Assembly: GCA_049587755.1 (NCBI GenBank) | Contig: JBAVEN010000049.1 | Location: 65,681-129,680, forward strand | DNA: 64,000 bases | Direction: 5' to 3' | From: Bog-375 sp049587755 | GTDB taxonomy: Bacteria > Acidobacteriota > Terriglobia > Bryobacterales > Bryobacteraceae | In this document: in pieces, positions 42,265 through 51,175 of the stretch | How the letters are laid out: each line of letters begins with the position of its first letter | How positions within the stretch are numbered: position 1 is the first letter of the stretch | Notes under the pieces: model-generated | Told to the model about the DNA's origin: nothing | Database searches by the model: none | The model's input: the letters and a program-made list of their open reading frames with translations, nothing else | Position numbers and translations under genes: made by a program

Positions 42265-43074
42265 ATGTTGCAGCCGATTTGCTACGCCGCTCTCTTGGCC
42301 GCGCTACCGCTCGCCGGTTTGTGGGCCGCCGACAACCAGTTGACGACGGAGGAATCCGCGGCCGGGTGGACGCTGCTGTTCGACGGTCACGATTTCAGCC
42401 ATTGGGAAGACCCAGCCAAAAAGTCGCCGCCGGGCGACTCCTTCGTCATCGAAGATGGCTGCTTGAAAGCGGTGGCGCACCCGCGGATCGTGGAGGATCT
42501 TTTCAGCCAGGAAAATTACGGCGACTTCGAGCTGCAGTGGGACTGGAAGATCTCGCCGGCCGGCAACAGCGGCCTCAAGTACCGCATCCAGGATCGCGTA
42601 TTCTTGACCGGGCAGCCCTTCGCGCGGTTCGAGGACATGGTCAACCGGGCGCTGGCGAACCTGCCCGCCAGCCGCCCGAGCCGCGGCCAGGAGTACGTGG
42701 TCGGCTTCGAATACCAGATCACCGACAACGGCCGCAATTCCGACGCGTTGCATGCCGGCCCGCGCCACCAAACGGCGGCGCTATACGACATTTTCCCTCC
42801 GCTCGCTGACCGCACTCTGCAGGTGGGCGAATTCAACCACTCGCGCCTGGTCGTGCGCGGGAAGCACATCGAGCACTGGATCAATGGCGACAAGGTTGTC
42901 GATGCCAGCTTGGACGCTCCCGAGGTGGCCCGCGCCATGACGAAGCGGTGGGGCGAAGGCTCGCGGGTATGGGAGCTGCTGGTAAAGCAGCCGCGCACGC
43001 GCTGCCCCATTTCGCTCCAGAATCACGGCGATGAAGCCTGGTTCAAGAACATCAAGATCCGCCCGCTCAATTAG
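42265..43074 (+). CDS. Secreted DUF1080 (3-keto-disaccharide hydrolase type) protein
   Basis: 269 aa. A signal peptide (YAALLAALPLAGLWAADN) is followed by a single concanavalin/LamG-like domain: WTLLFDGHDFSHWED, FVIEDGCLKA, FELQWDWKISPAGNSGLKYR, then EYQITDN and VVRGKHIEHWINGDKVV. This is the DUF1080 pattern, a family that includes 3-keto-glucoside hydrolases as well as binding modules. Extracytoplasmic carbohydrate processing is likely; activity on a specific sugar is not provable here. Its promoter region is shared with the divergent DUF5658-like gene. Confidence 0.9.
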   Translation: MLQPICYAALLAALPLAGLWAADNQLTTEESAAGWTLLFDGHDFSHWEDPAKKSPPGDSFVIEDGCLKAVAHPRIVEDLFSQENYGDFELQWDWKISPAGNSGLKYRIQDRVFLTGQPFARFEDMVNRALANLPASRPSRGQEYVVGFEYQITDNGRNSDALHAGPRHQTAALYDIFPPLADRTLQVGEFNHSRLVVRGKHIEHWINGDKVVDASLDAPEVARAMTKRWGEGSRVWELLVKQPRTRCPISLQNHGDEAWFKNIKIRPLN

Positions 43075-43528
43075 CGGTGCACGCGCCGGCCGTTCGGAGC
43101 CGCGAGCGTTAGCGAGCGGGTTCGTGGTGACACTAAATCTCGCGGCCGCGGCGCTGGTTCTCAAAATCGCGGAGGCTCATGGTCAGCGCAGAATAACTTC
43201 ATATTGTCTGACGCACAAATGTGGCGCCCGCCTGCACGGCACACCCAGCCGGAACTTTAGCGGCGATTCCATCTTCGAGCGGCGCCATCTCTCACCGGCC
43301 CTGACCAGCGTCCGCCCGCATCGGCGGACTACGTGCATTATCCCCAGGCGTGCCCCGTCTGGCGCGCTTAAGTGGTTCGAATCGGGAAGGTTGCCCGTCC
43401 TCTGGTTGTGCGAAATCCGCACACGCGTGTGGCCGCTGGGCGACACTCCGGGCGATCACGCCGCGAGCTAGCGCTTGCTATAATCGGAGCTTACCAGTGC
43501 CAGCGAGACGCGTCCTCAGACATTGCTC
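43075..43528. other. Non-coding stretch with a dispersed repeat
   Basis: 454 bases with no convincing frame. It holds a reverse-oriented copy of the dispersed repeat (43092-43120). A GGTTCGAATC string at 43374-43383 recalls a tRNA T-loop, but no cloverleaf can be folded around it. Confidence 0.5.
43092..43120 (-). repeat. Dispersed intergenic repeat, copy 4 (reverse)
   Basis: GTTCGGAGCCGCGAGCGTTA followed by GCGAGCGGG. Its complement aligns with copies 1-3 over CGCTCGCTAACGCTCGCGGC and the following TCCGAA, with substitutions at about six positions relative to copy 2. Confidence 0.55.
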
Positions 43529-46342
43529 ATGAAGTGTATTCCGGTAATCATCTTCTGCTCGGCGGCCTTATACGCCGCCGATTTCGTGAACGGGCAGGCC
43601 GCCCGCGCCGTCATCGGCCAGGTAACGTTCACCACCGCCGACCCCAATTCCAGCAACACGGTGATCGGCGCGGCTAACGGCATCGCATTCGCGGCCAACA
43701 CCCTTTTCGTGGCGGATTCCAATATTATGGGAGCCGCGCCGGTCAACAACCGCGTGCTGATGTTCCAGAACATCTCCAGTCAACTGCCCGAACCGGACGC
43801 CGAACTGCCCTACCTGACCCCGTGCCCGGTCTGCGTGGGGACCGCAACCCTGGTGCTGGGCCAGCCGGATTTCATTACCAACACGATCAATACCGTTGCC
43901 AGCCAGAATAATTTGGACCTGCCATCGGCAGTGGCATCCGATGGCGTCCACCTGGTGGTGGCGGACACGTACCACAACCGCGTGCTGATCTGGAATCACT
44001 TGCCCACTTACAGCGATGCTCCGGCGGACGTGGTGGTGGGGCAGTCGAATTTCACCAACTGGCAGTCGCTGGCCTTGACTACACCACCGACCGCGGCATC
44101 GCTGCGCGGGCCGCAGGGCGTGTGGATCCAAAACGGCAAGCTGTTCGTCGCGGATACGCAGAACAACCGGGTGCTGATCTGGAATTCCATCCCCACCACC
44201 AGCGGCAAAGCGGCCGACGTCGTGGTGGGTTTTCCCAACTTCACCACCTATGACGCAAACGCCGTGGCGAACCAGTCCACCAGCGCCACCGCCTCCAACA
44301 TGCTGGACCCGGTCTCGGTCACTTCCGATGGCACGCACATGTTCGTTGCCGACCTTGGTTACAACCGGGTGCTGATCTGGAATTCGATACCCAGCAGCAA
44401 CGGCGTAGCGGCCGATGTGGAGATCGGCCAGCCGGACATGATCAGTTCCGTGGCGGATAACGCCTACAGCGGGACTGCGGCGACCACGGCCGGATCCACC
44501 GACGTGGAAACTCCGGTGCTTTGCACCGTAGCGAACGGCACGGATGCCAACAATGCCCCTACCTATCCTGGTTCCTGCAGTTACACCCTGAACTTTCCGC
44601 GCTTTGCGCTCTCCGACGGCACGCGGCTGTTTGTCGCCGATGGCGGCAACGATCGCGTGCTGGAGTACCAGCAGATTCCGGACAAGGACGCCCTCGCCGC
44701 CGATATCATTCTCGGCCAGCAGGGCGGCACCATCGATCAGGCAAGCAACGCAACCGATTCCATGAACACGCCCACCTCGCTGGCGTGGGATGGGACGAGC
44801 CTTTACGTGGCGGATCCGTATAACCGGCGCATCAACGTCTACACCCCCATGCCCGTCACGCTCCCCTACCAGGCGGTGGTAAACGCCGCCAACGTGAGCG
44901 TCACCGCCAGCGGAACAATCACCTTCGGCGGCGCTATCCACGATGGCGACATCCTGACCGTCACCACCGGTTGCGGGGGCCAGGGGTGCATATCGACGAA
45001 CACGGAAACTTACACCTACGAGGTGGGGATTACCGACTCCATTGCGGACGTGATCCATAGCGTTGTCGCGGAGATGAATGCGAGCAACAAGGGCGACGGC
45101 GATCCGAACGTGACCGCTGCCGCGGACACCGGCGATTCCCAGGTGGTACTCACCTCCAAGATTCCCGGACCGAACGGCAACAGCATTACCTATTCGACGA
45201 GCACCTCGACCGGCGCCCAACTCATGGCCAGCGTTGCCAACGATGGCACCCTATCCGGCGGCGGAGGAGCGGCCAATGTCGGGCCCGGAACGATCGTCAC
45301 CATCAACTCCGACCCGAGGTATACGTTCGGCCCCAACACGGTCGCGGCCGACATGTCGCAGCCGACGTTGCCCACCGAATTGGGCGGCGTGGAAGTGTAT
45401 TTCAACGGCATCCAGTCGCCGCTGTACTACGTTTCCCCGACGCAAATCAACGCTCAAATCCCGTGGGAAATCCCCATCACCACCACCTTAACCACCAACC
45501 TCAACAGCATCAACGCCTATGTGCGCTCGCTGATGAGCGACGGCAGCATTCAGGTCACCTCACCGGTGGCGGTGTCCATCGTGCCCGCCAACCCGGGCAT
45601 ATTCTCGACGTCGGACAATCCGCGGATCGCGCAGGCCTATCACGCCCTCAGCCAGGCGCATGGCGTGGTCTCGGTTGACGGCACGGCCGCAGGCGGAGAC
45701 ACCGAAACCGTCACCATAGGCAGCCGTAGCTACAATTACACTACGGCGCCCGGCGATACCCTGGATTCCATCCGCGACAACATGGTGGCCTTGATCAACA
45801 CCGATCCGCAAGTCACCGCTTACGCAGCCACGGACTTCGACCGCATTGTCCTGCTGGCCCGCGTGGCAGGTCCCGATGGCGACGGTATCGTCTACACCGC
45901 CAGCGCATCGAGTGGGGCGAGCACGACCATGACCCCCTTTGGCACCGCCCTGTGCTGCGCCAATATCAAGGGCGCCCCGGTCACACCGCAGAACCCGGCT
46001 TCCGCGGGCGAGATCATCGACGTTTACGCTACCGGCCTGGGACTGCCTATCGTCACCCCCCTGAACCAGGGCCTGATCACGACGGGATCGATTTACCCCA
46101 TCGGTGCGCCGCCGACGGCGCAACCCGACACCCCGTGCTGTTTTGTTTCCGCCATAGCCGGCGGCACGTCCGCCGATGTGCTGACCTCCACCTTGATGCC
46201 GGGCACCTTCGGCGATTTCCTGGTGGAATTGCACCTCAACGAGAGCCTGCCCACCAAGTGGGACACGGTCCTCACCGTCGCCCAGGCCGATTTCGTCAGC
46301 TACCCGGTGACAATTCAAGTGCAGGGTCCGACCGGCCAATAA
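43529..46342 (+). CDS. Secreted NHL-type beta-propeller protein with interrupted TIGR03437 domain
   Basis: 937 aa from the ATG at 43529 (MKCIPVIIFC signal peptide). Residues ~20-440 repeat blades ending NNRVLIWNSIP and VVVGQSNF, an NHL-like propeller. The C-terminal half contains the Solibacter-type TIGR03437 domain (AVVNAAN ... LGGVEVYFNGIQSPLYYVSP, QINAQIPWE, ... EIIDVYATGLGLP). Two homologous ~110-residue modules, each with a DSI..(V/I)..M core and PGP(N)GxxIxYxxSxSxGA, interrupt this domain. Likely an extracellular or surface protein. The function is unknown; the propeller suggests binding. It stands alone on the plus strand. Confidence 0.88.
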   Translation: MKCIPVIIFCSAALYAADFVNGQAARAVIGQVTFTTADPNSSNTVIGAANGIAFAANTLFVADSNIMGAAPVNNRVLMFQNISSQLPEPDAELPYLTPCPVCVGTATLVLGQPDFITNTINTVASQNNLDLPSAVASDGVHLVVADTYHNRVLIWNHLPTYSDAPADVVVGQSNFTNWQSLALTTPPTAASLRGPQGVWIQNGKLFVADTQNNRVLIWNSIPTTSGKAADVVVGFPNFTTYDANAVANQSTSATASNMLDPVSVTSDGTHMFVADLGYNRVLIWNSIPSSNGVAADVEIGQPDMISSVADNAYSGTAATTAGSTDVETPVLCTVANGTDANNAPTYPGSCSYTLNFPRFALSDGTRLFVADGGNDRVLEYQQIPDKDALAADIILGQQGGTIDQASNATDSMNTPTSLAWDGTSLYVADPYNRRINVYTPMPVTLPYQAVVNAANVSVTASGTITFGGAIHDGDILTVTTGCGGQGCISTNTETYTYEVGITDSIADVIHSVVAEMNASNKGDGDPNVTAAADTGDSQVVLTSKIPGPNGNSITYSTSTSTGAQLMASVANDGTLSGGGGAANVGPGTIVTINSDPRYTFGPNTVAADMSQPTLPTELGGVEVYFNGIQSPLYYVSPTQINAQIPWEIPITTTLTTNLNSINAYVRSLMSDGSIQVTSPVAVSIVPANPGIFSTSDNPRIAQAYHALSQAHGVVSVDGTAAGGDTETVTIGSRSYNYTTAPGDTLDSIRDNMVALINTDPQVTAYAATDFDRIVLLARVAGPDGDGIVYTASASSGASTTMTPFGTALCCANIKGAPVTPQNPASAGEIIDVYATGLGLPIVTPLNQGLITTGSIYPIGAPPTAQPDTPCCFVSAIAGGTSADVLTSTLMPGTFGDFLVELHLNESLPTKWDTVLTVAQADFVSYPVTIQVQGPTGQ

Positions 46343-46425
46343 GCGCGGCGCGGGCAGTCTTGCCGCCGTGCTCAGAGGCATCCCGGCACTTTGTTGATGC
46401 GCGCGCCGCGCACGAAACGCGAGTC

Positions 46426-47025
46426 TCAACCGTACAGCTTTCGCACCTGATCGCGCACTGCGGGCGGCACCAGGTGCTCCCAGGCGGCTCCGGCGGCAAT
46501 CCGCCGCCTCACCTCCGAGGCTGACACATGGTCAAACTCGCCATCCAAGTCCAGCCGGCCGATGGCGTGCGCGAGCTTTGGCGGCGCAGCGTACTCACCG
46601 CGGCGCGCCGCCACCAGCAAACCAAATTCCCGAAGCATTTCTTCGATGGCGCCGGGCATGCCGTAGTCCCAATCAACGATGCGCTCCGCGGCGTCGCGCC
46701 CGCATAACATCGAGACGCGCACGGTACCCCCATATGCGGCGCGGCACTCCCGCGCGATCTCGATGAAGAGACCCCCCTCCGCGGAAGCCACGGAGAAGGA
46801 GGGCGAACCGACGGCCAGCGCCAGCAACAAGGCCGCGCGTGCCTCGAACCCGGCGCCCGTATATTCCTTGTGCGGAAAGTGTCGCGGTAGCACGAATACC
46901 ACCTCGTCCACCTGGGACAGGGCTGCACGCGCCAGCGCCAGATGCGCCACGGTGACGGGGTTGAAGGCGCCCGGCAGAATGCCTATATGCAAAGGCTGGC
47001 CTGGCGCGCGGTGTAGAAACTGCAC
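46426..47025 (-). CDS. NadD-like nucleotidyltransferase
   Basis: About 199 aa. The HIGH-type nucleotidyltransferase motif GAFNPVTVAHLALA lies near the N-terminus and SASEVRRRIAAG near the C-terminus is the ISSTxVR-like signature, as in nicotinate-nucleotide adenylyltransferases and related proteins. The internal GRDAAERIVDWDYG fits the family. The start is uncertain: the frame opens with a TTG at 47073, and a GTG at 47025 with GGGAG 13 bases upstream is my choice; a TTG at 46992 is also possible. It may be NadD itself or a paralogue; no companion NAD genes are nearby. Confidence 0.8.
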   Translation of the reverse strand: MQFLHRAPGQPLHIGILPGAFNPVTVAHLALARAALSQVDEVVFVLPRHFPHKEYTGAGFEARAALLLALAVGSPSFSVASAEGGLFIEIARECRAAYGGTVRVSMLCGRDAAERIVDWDYGMPGAIEEMLREFGLLVAARRGEYAAPPKLAHAIGRLDLDGEFDHVSASEVRRRIAAGAAWEHLVPPAVRDQVRKLYG

Positions 47026-47151
47026 TCGGGGTTCGCTTTCTCCCGAAGATAACACGGTGCGGTTGCGCCACAAGCCCCAAATCTAATGGGCGCGCGCCTT
47101 GGTGCTGTGTAACTTCGCGCACGTCTGCGTCAGATTGGCAGTTGCGCATCG

Positions 47152-47186
47152 CAAAAACACGAAGGGCGCGGGATGTTCCCGCGCCC
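47152..47186 (-). terminator. Intrinsic terminator of the DksA-type gene
   Basis: A perfect 10-base stem (GGGCGCGGGA at 47164-47173 and its complement at 47177-47186) with a 3-base loop. On the minus strand it is followed by TTCGTGTTTTTG, a U-rich tract. It lies 40 bases beyond the stop of the DksA-type gene. Confidence 0.8.
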
Positions 47187-47227
47187 CTTGTGCAGACACC
47201 AGAACCAGGACGTTGAACCGGTGAACT

Positions 47228-47617
47228 TTATGCCGCGTCGGCCAGAAACTCGTCTGCCGGGTCGCCGGGCTCGGCTTCGAATTCGTGACGGTCGGCAGCT
47301 TCCTGGCACGTAATGCAGTACTTCGTCCAAGGCACTGCGTCCAGACGCTTCGGCTTGATCTCCTCTTCGCAATGCAAACAGGTTCCGTAGCTTCCGTCGG
47401 CAACGCGCGCCAGAGCGCTATTCACCTGGCGCAGCAGACTGGACTCACGATCCAGCGTGCGAATCGCGAACTCGCGTTCCCCCGCGAGTTGCACCTCATC
47501 GAGCGCATCCGGCGTCTTTTCGATCGCAATCTCGTCGCGCTTCCGCAGCCCAGCCGCCAGCTCCGCCCGCTTCGTTTCCAGCACCCTTCGATATTTTTCC
47601 AACTCTGTCCTGTTCAT
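47228..47617 (-). CDS. DksA/TraR family zinc-finger protein
   Basis: 129 aa from the ATG at 47617, with AGAAGGA upstream. A coiled-coil N-terminal half (MNRTELEKYRRVLETKRAEL onward) has an acidic pair (Asp37, Asp40) near its tip. A four-Cys zinc finger follows at 80, 83, 101 and 104 (CLHC and CITC). Members bind RNA polymerase through the secondary channel and modulate transcription, often with ppGpp. The sequence is shorter and less canonical than E. coli DksA, so it may be a general DksA-like regulator. It ends in a strong terminator and is divergent from the GT-C gene at 48335. Confidence 0.92.
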   Translation of the reverse strand: MNRTELEKYRRVLETKRAELAAGLRKRDEIAIEKTPDALDEVQLAGEREFAIRTLDRESSLLRQVNSALARVADGSYGTCLHCEEEIKPKRLDAVPWTKYCITCQEAADRHEFEAEPGDPADEFLADAA

Positions 47618-48334
47618 GGTCCTTCTCCCTTCGGCCAACGGTTTATTTCTTTTGATTTCTTTCCCTTGGCCTCTCTCCAGCAGTACCTGTATAGACGGCA
47701 AATGCCGCCAAAAGTTTCATCGGGGCCACCCCCCTCGTTAGGGCTATTGCCCGAGTCGCCACCCCAGTGGCGGCCAGGTGAGTCCGTACAGAGCAACCCA
47801 AATGCCAAATCGGCCTGCGATCCTTTCCGCCCGAGTAAACGACGCAATCGCACCAGTTCTCTATCGGCGGAATCCAAAAAACCTTCAGTGGCTGTGAATG
47901 GGGAATCGGCCTGCAAAAACTTCCGCGCCCGGCCCGTGCTGCCACGGCTCAACCGGCCCAACAGCGGCACACTCCCGTGCCTATGCAGCGGCGCAGCGGA
48001 GCGCCCCAAGCGGTTCAACCCTTCATTTTCTCAACGGATTGGCGCCAGCTCACGGGCGCTGCCCTCGCCGTCCCGCTGGCCGGAGCCGCCAGCATGGACC
48101 GGCTCTCGCATCCCTGCGCGCTTACCGAGACCGCGCTTCACAATTGGATGCGGAAGCCCGCCCGCGGATTCAGTATACACCCGGTTGCAACTATTCCGCG
48201 CTCTCTCCGACCGGCGTTCCTTCAGGACGGCGCTTGTCGCTCCTGGCCGTGCGCATCTATCCCAGAGCGGCACCTCCAGCCGCGTCTTACAATATTTACT
48301 TCAACTCCGACCGAAATTGACGCCTCGCCAGGAA
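47618..48334. other. Long divergent intergenic region
   Basis: 717 bases between the DksA-type gene and the GT-C gene. One plus-strand frame stays open through it, but its composition (Arg/Pro/Ser-rich, no hydrophobic pattern) is unlike the downstream membrane protein, so I treat it as non-coding. A TACAAT at 48288-48293 is a possible -10 box for the GT gene. Nothing else is recognisable. Confidence 0.45.
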
Positions 48335-49966
48335 ATGATAGTGCGCTATCAAACCGAAATTCGCCAGCGAATTTGCGCCGCCGCCGCCATCGCATTTTTC
48401 CTGTTGTCGGGAATGGCCTTTATCGGCAGCCTTGGCATCGAAGCGGATGAGGCTTTGCCGGCGGGCCCGCTTTATCAGCCCAAGTATTGGTATTACGCCT
48501 TCCACCTCGGCCACGCCCGCATCCCGCTGATGCACATGAGCTATCTGGGCACACTCAAGACGTGGCTCTGGCGTCCCATCTTCCACCTTTGGGGTACCGG
48601 CGTCTGGCCGCTGCGCTTCCCCGCCCTACTGGCCGGAGCCGCAAGCATCTGGATCTTCTACCGATTCCTGCGCTTGACGGTGGGTGCCCGCGCGGCGGTC
48701 ATTGGATGCGTCATTCTGGCCGCCGATTCGCAGTATCTGCTGACGACGACTTTCGACTGGGGCCCGGTGGCACTGCAGCACCTGTTGATCGGCGCCGGCC
48801 TGCTGCTGGTGGTGAAGTTCCACCGCTCGACGAACACTTTCTGGCTGGCCGCGGGCTTTTTCCTTTTTGGCCTGGCGGTTTGGGACAAAATGCTGGCTGG
48901 CTGGATGCTCTCCGGGCTGGCGATTGCCGCCATGGCAACTGTACCGCGCGAATTCCGCGCGGCATGGAGCGGACGGCGCCTGGCCATTGCCTCGCTCGCT
49001 TTCCTCGCCGGCGCCTGGCCCCTGGCGCTCTCCGGCATCCACGACCATTTCGCGGTGCTGCGCGAGAACGCCGGACGCACCGCGGTCGACTTGCACGGCA
49101 AGATCACCATCCTCCAGCGCACCATCGATGGCGAAGGACTCTTCGGTTACATGTTCGCCGAGGACGACCAAACACCCGCCCCGCGTGCCGCCGCCAACCT
49201 GGCCGAGCGCCTCAGCGCCGGAATCTCGCAGCGCTTCGGCCATCCGCGGCGCAGCCTGCAGCTTTATGCCTGCCTGTTGGCACTGCTGCTGGCGCCGCTG
49301 GCGCGCGGCCGGGACCTGCGGGCCATCTTGTTCGCGCTCATCGCCATGGCGGTCGCCTGGATCGAGATGGCCACTACACCTTCGGCCGGCGGCAGCGTCC
49401 ATCACACCATTCTGCTGTGGCCGCTGCCAGCGATGATCATGGCCGTCTCTTTCGCCGCGGCGTCGCGCCGTCTCGGCCGTGCCGGCATTCCGGCAGTTGC
49501 CGTAATATTGGCTCTGCTGGTCGCTTCCGACATTCTGGTCACCAACGAATACTTCTGGAAATCCGTCCGCAACGGCGGCGCCCGTGCCTGGAGCGACGCC
49601 ATCTTTCCCCTATCCGCCGATTTGATGACGATGCATCCGGCCGCCGTCTATTGTGCCGACTGGAACATCCTCGAGAACCTGCGGCTGATCGACCGGGGCG
49701 CGCTCCCGCTGCGCGTCGGCATGGACCCGGCCCCCGCGCCGGACATGAGCCCGGCCAGCCGCCAGTGGCTGCTCGGCATGATCGCTGCGCCGGACGCCGT
49801 TTGGGTGACGCACGTGCCGGATATGGAGTTCTTCCCAGACGTTCGTCCGAAGCTCGACGGTTTCGCCGCGGCTGCCGGTTTCGATCACCGGTTGCTCGCC
49901 GTCATCCGCGACGCGCACGGCCGCCCGACCTTTGAGTTATATCGTTTTCAAAAGCAGGCGCCGTAG
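48335..49966 (+). CDS. PMT/ArnT-like multi-pass membrane glycosyltransferase
   Basis: 543 aa from the ATG at 48335 (MIVRYQTEIRQR), close behind AGGA. About ten hydrophobic helices. The first extracytoplasmic loop contains SLGIEADEALPAGP, with the acidic residues expected of GT-C (PMT_2) catalytic sites, followed by the FHLGHARIPLMHMSYLGTLK region. The C-terminal ~100 residues form a soluble domain (HPAAVYCADWNILENLRLID). Likely transfers a sugar from a polyprenyl carrier at the outer face of the inner membrane; the acceptor is unknown. Confidence 0.85.
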   Translation: MIVRYQTEIRQRICAAAAIAFFLLSGMAFIGSLGIEADEALPAGPLYQPKYWYYAFHLGHARIPLMHMSYLGTLKTWLWRPIFHLWGTGVWPLRFPALLAGAASIWIFYRFLRLTVGARAAVIGCVILAADSQYLLTTTFDWGPVALQHLLIGAGLLLVVKFHRSTNTFWLAAGFFLFGLAVWDKMLAGWMLSGLAIAAMATVPREFRAAWSGRRLAIASLAFLAGAWPLALSGIHDHFAVLRENAGRTAVDLHGKITILQRTIDGEGLFGYMFAEDDQTPAPRAAANLAERLSAGISQRFGHPRRSLQLYACLLALLLAPLARGRDLRAILFALIAMAVAWIEMATTPSAGGSVHHTILLWPLPAMIMAVSFAAASRRLGRAGIPAVAVILALLVASDILVTNEYFWKSVRNGGARAWSDAIFPLSADLMTMHPAAVYCADWNILENLRLIDRGALPLRVGMDPAPAPDMSPASRQWLLGMIAAPDAVWVTHVPDMEFFPDVRPKLDGFAAAAGFDHRLLAVIRDAHGRPTFELYRFQKQAP

Positions 49967-50009
49967 GGACCCGGTCACGCCCGGGCCGCCGCCAGCGACG
50001 CCCGACGCT

Positions 50010-50028
50010 GGCAGGTCAGGGACCTGCC
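50010..50028. repeat. Palindromic repeat after the GT-C gene
   Basis: GGCAGGTC (50010-50017), loop AGG, GACCTGCC (50021-50028), followed by CCAC. It matches the palindrome at 33574-33591 in both stem and flank. It lies between two convergent genes and may also work as a weak terminator. Confidence 0.55.
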
Positions 50029-50041
50029 CCACTCGCCTCAC

Positions 50042-50572
50042 TCACTTGGCGGTGAATGCCACCGAGGCCACTGTGTCCGCCCAGGACATGGTCAGACTGC
50101 CTTCGCCGGCATTGCCTTCCTTGCTCAGCTTGATAGTGAACGCCTCTACCGGGGCCGCGGCCTTGCTCAGCTTCATCACCACGCGGCCGAGATCTTTGGC
50201 AGGGTCCTCGGTGGTGGCGCCGCCCATCTTGATGCCCCATTGTCCGGTTTCCTTATTGATGATCAGCGTCCACTGGTTCTCTTCCGGCAGCACGTAAAGT
50301 GAGTAATCTCCCTTGGGCACAGCCAGGCTGCCGATCGTCAGGTCCGCATCGGTGTGCAGCAGGGTGGCCTGATTGGCGCCGGCACGCCACACCTCGCCAT
50401 ACGGAACCAATCCGCCGAAAATCTTGCGGCCGTGCACGGAAGGAGCGTGATAAGTGATGCGAATCTGTTTGTTGCCGAACTCGATGGTTGCGGTAGCGGC
50501 TGGGCTTGTGTAGTGCGGCGCCTGCGCCAGGGCAACGCCCACAGCGAGGCAGCCTATCCAGGTACGGTTCAT
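50042..50572 (-). CDS. Secreted DUF2911 family protein
   Basis: 176 aa with an N-terminal signal peptide (MNRTWIGCLAVGVALAQAP). The DUF2911 pattern is clear: ATIEFGNKQIRITYHAPSVHGRKIFGG, then LVPYGEVWRAGANQAT, then GSLAVPKGDYSLYVLPEENQW and the LIINKETGQWG strand. The family is a periplasmic or lipoprotein-like beta protein of unknown function, common in Bacteroidetes and Acidobacteria. It is transcribed alone on the minus strand, convergent with the GT-C gene. Confidence 0.93.
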   Translation of the reverse strand: MNRTWIGCLAVGVALAQAPHYTSPAATATIEFGNKQIRITYHAPSVHGRKIFGGLVPYGEVWRAGANQATLLHTDADLTIGSLAVPKGDYSLYVLPEENQWTLIINKETGQWGIKMGGATTEDPAKDLGRVVMKLSKAAAPVEAFTIKLSKEGNAGEGSLTMSWADTVASVAFTAK

Positions 50573-50706
50573 CTTGTCAATCCTTTCGTAAAGAGTATAC
50601 TCCGCTGGCGCGCGCCGGCGCGAACGCCGGAGCCTCAGATTCCGCGCTCATCGGCACCGGCGTCACGGCTTGCAACCGGCCGCGTGCTGGGGCATGGTAA
50701 GAGGAG

Positions 50707-51012
50707 ATGTCATTCGAGTTCTTGCGCGGCGTGGTGGGCATCATCGGCATCGGCTGCGCGCATATGCTGGCACGCGTCCTGGTGAGCGTGCGCAAGGGAC
50801 GGTTGAAACCATCGCGCCTCTACGGCTGGATCTTTCGCACGCTGATCTGCCTCGGCGCCGTGGCGTTGCGGCATGGGCTCGATCTCACCGACCTGCTGAT
50901 CTGGGGCCTCGCGCTGGCCGCATTCGCCGCCGGTTGGTGGGATGCCTCGCGCGAAAAGCCAGTCGAAGACCTGACGCACCAGATCTTCCCCGAGGACGAC
51001 GACAAGAGGTAG
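50707..51012 (+). CDS. Small two/three-helix membrane protein of unknown function
   Basis: 101 aa. Hydrophobic segments at ~5-25 (LRGVVGIIGIGCAHMLA), ~45-56 and ~62-78 (LLIWGLALAAFAAGWWD), with an Asp/Glu-rich C-terminus (FPEDDDKR). GAGGAG sits directly against the ATG with almost no spacer, which is unusual. I do not recognise the family. It is 164 bases upstream of the BlaI-type regulator but separated from it by a strong promoter. Confidence 0.75.
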   Translation: MSFEFLRGVVGIIGIGCAHMLARVLVSVRKGRLKPSRLYGWIFRTLICLGAVALRHGLDLTDLLIWGLALAAFAAGWWDASREKPVEDLTHQIFPEDDDKR

Positions 51013-51125
51013 CGGCCGCTTACGCAGCTCCCATTTGTGGAAATGTCCCGCGAGTTCGTCGGGCTGGATCCCAAAACCCGGGCGGGCCGTTGCCGATCCT
51101 GGGCCGTGCTGGAAAATACGAATAT

Positions 51126-51159
51126 ACGATTTAAATCGTTGACATACGTTTTAAATCGT
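51126..51159. promoter_or_regulatory. Two BlaI-type operator palindromes
   Basis: ACGATTTAAATCGT at 51126-51139 is a perfect 14-base palindrome. ACGTTTTAAATCGT at 51146-51159 is a near-perfect copy whose centre is exactly 20 bases further on (two helical turns). They overlap the edge of the -35 box and the spacer of the promoter in front of the BlaI-type gene, an ideal place for autorepression. Confidence 0.8.
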
Positions 51160-51167
51160 CGTACGAT
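51139..51167 (+). promoter_or_regulatory. Strong sigma-70 promoter of blaI-blaR1, apparently leaderless
   Basis: TTGACA at 51139-51144 and TACGAT at 51162-51167 with a 17-base spacer. The ATG of the regulator lies at 51176, only 8 bases after the -10 box, so the transcript should start within one to three bases of the start codon. No ribosome-binding site is present, as expected for a leaderless mRNA. Confidence 0.8.
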
Positions 51168-51175
51168 CCTCGCTA

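Noticed and set aside
43374..43383. GGTTCGAATC, resembling a tRNA T-loop
   Set aside because: The flanking bases cannot form acceptor, anticodon and D stems.
47285..48334. 350-codon open extension upstream of the GT-C gene
   Set aside because: It runs antisense through the DksA-type gene and then through Arg/Pro/Ser-rich sequence; the hydrophobic protein begins at 48335.
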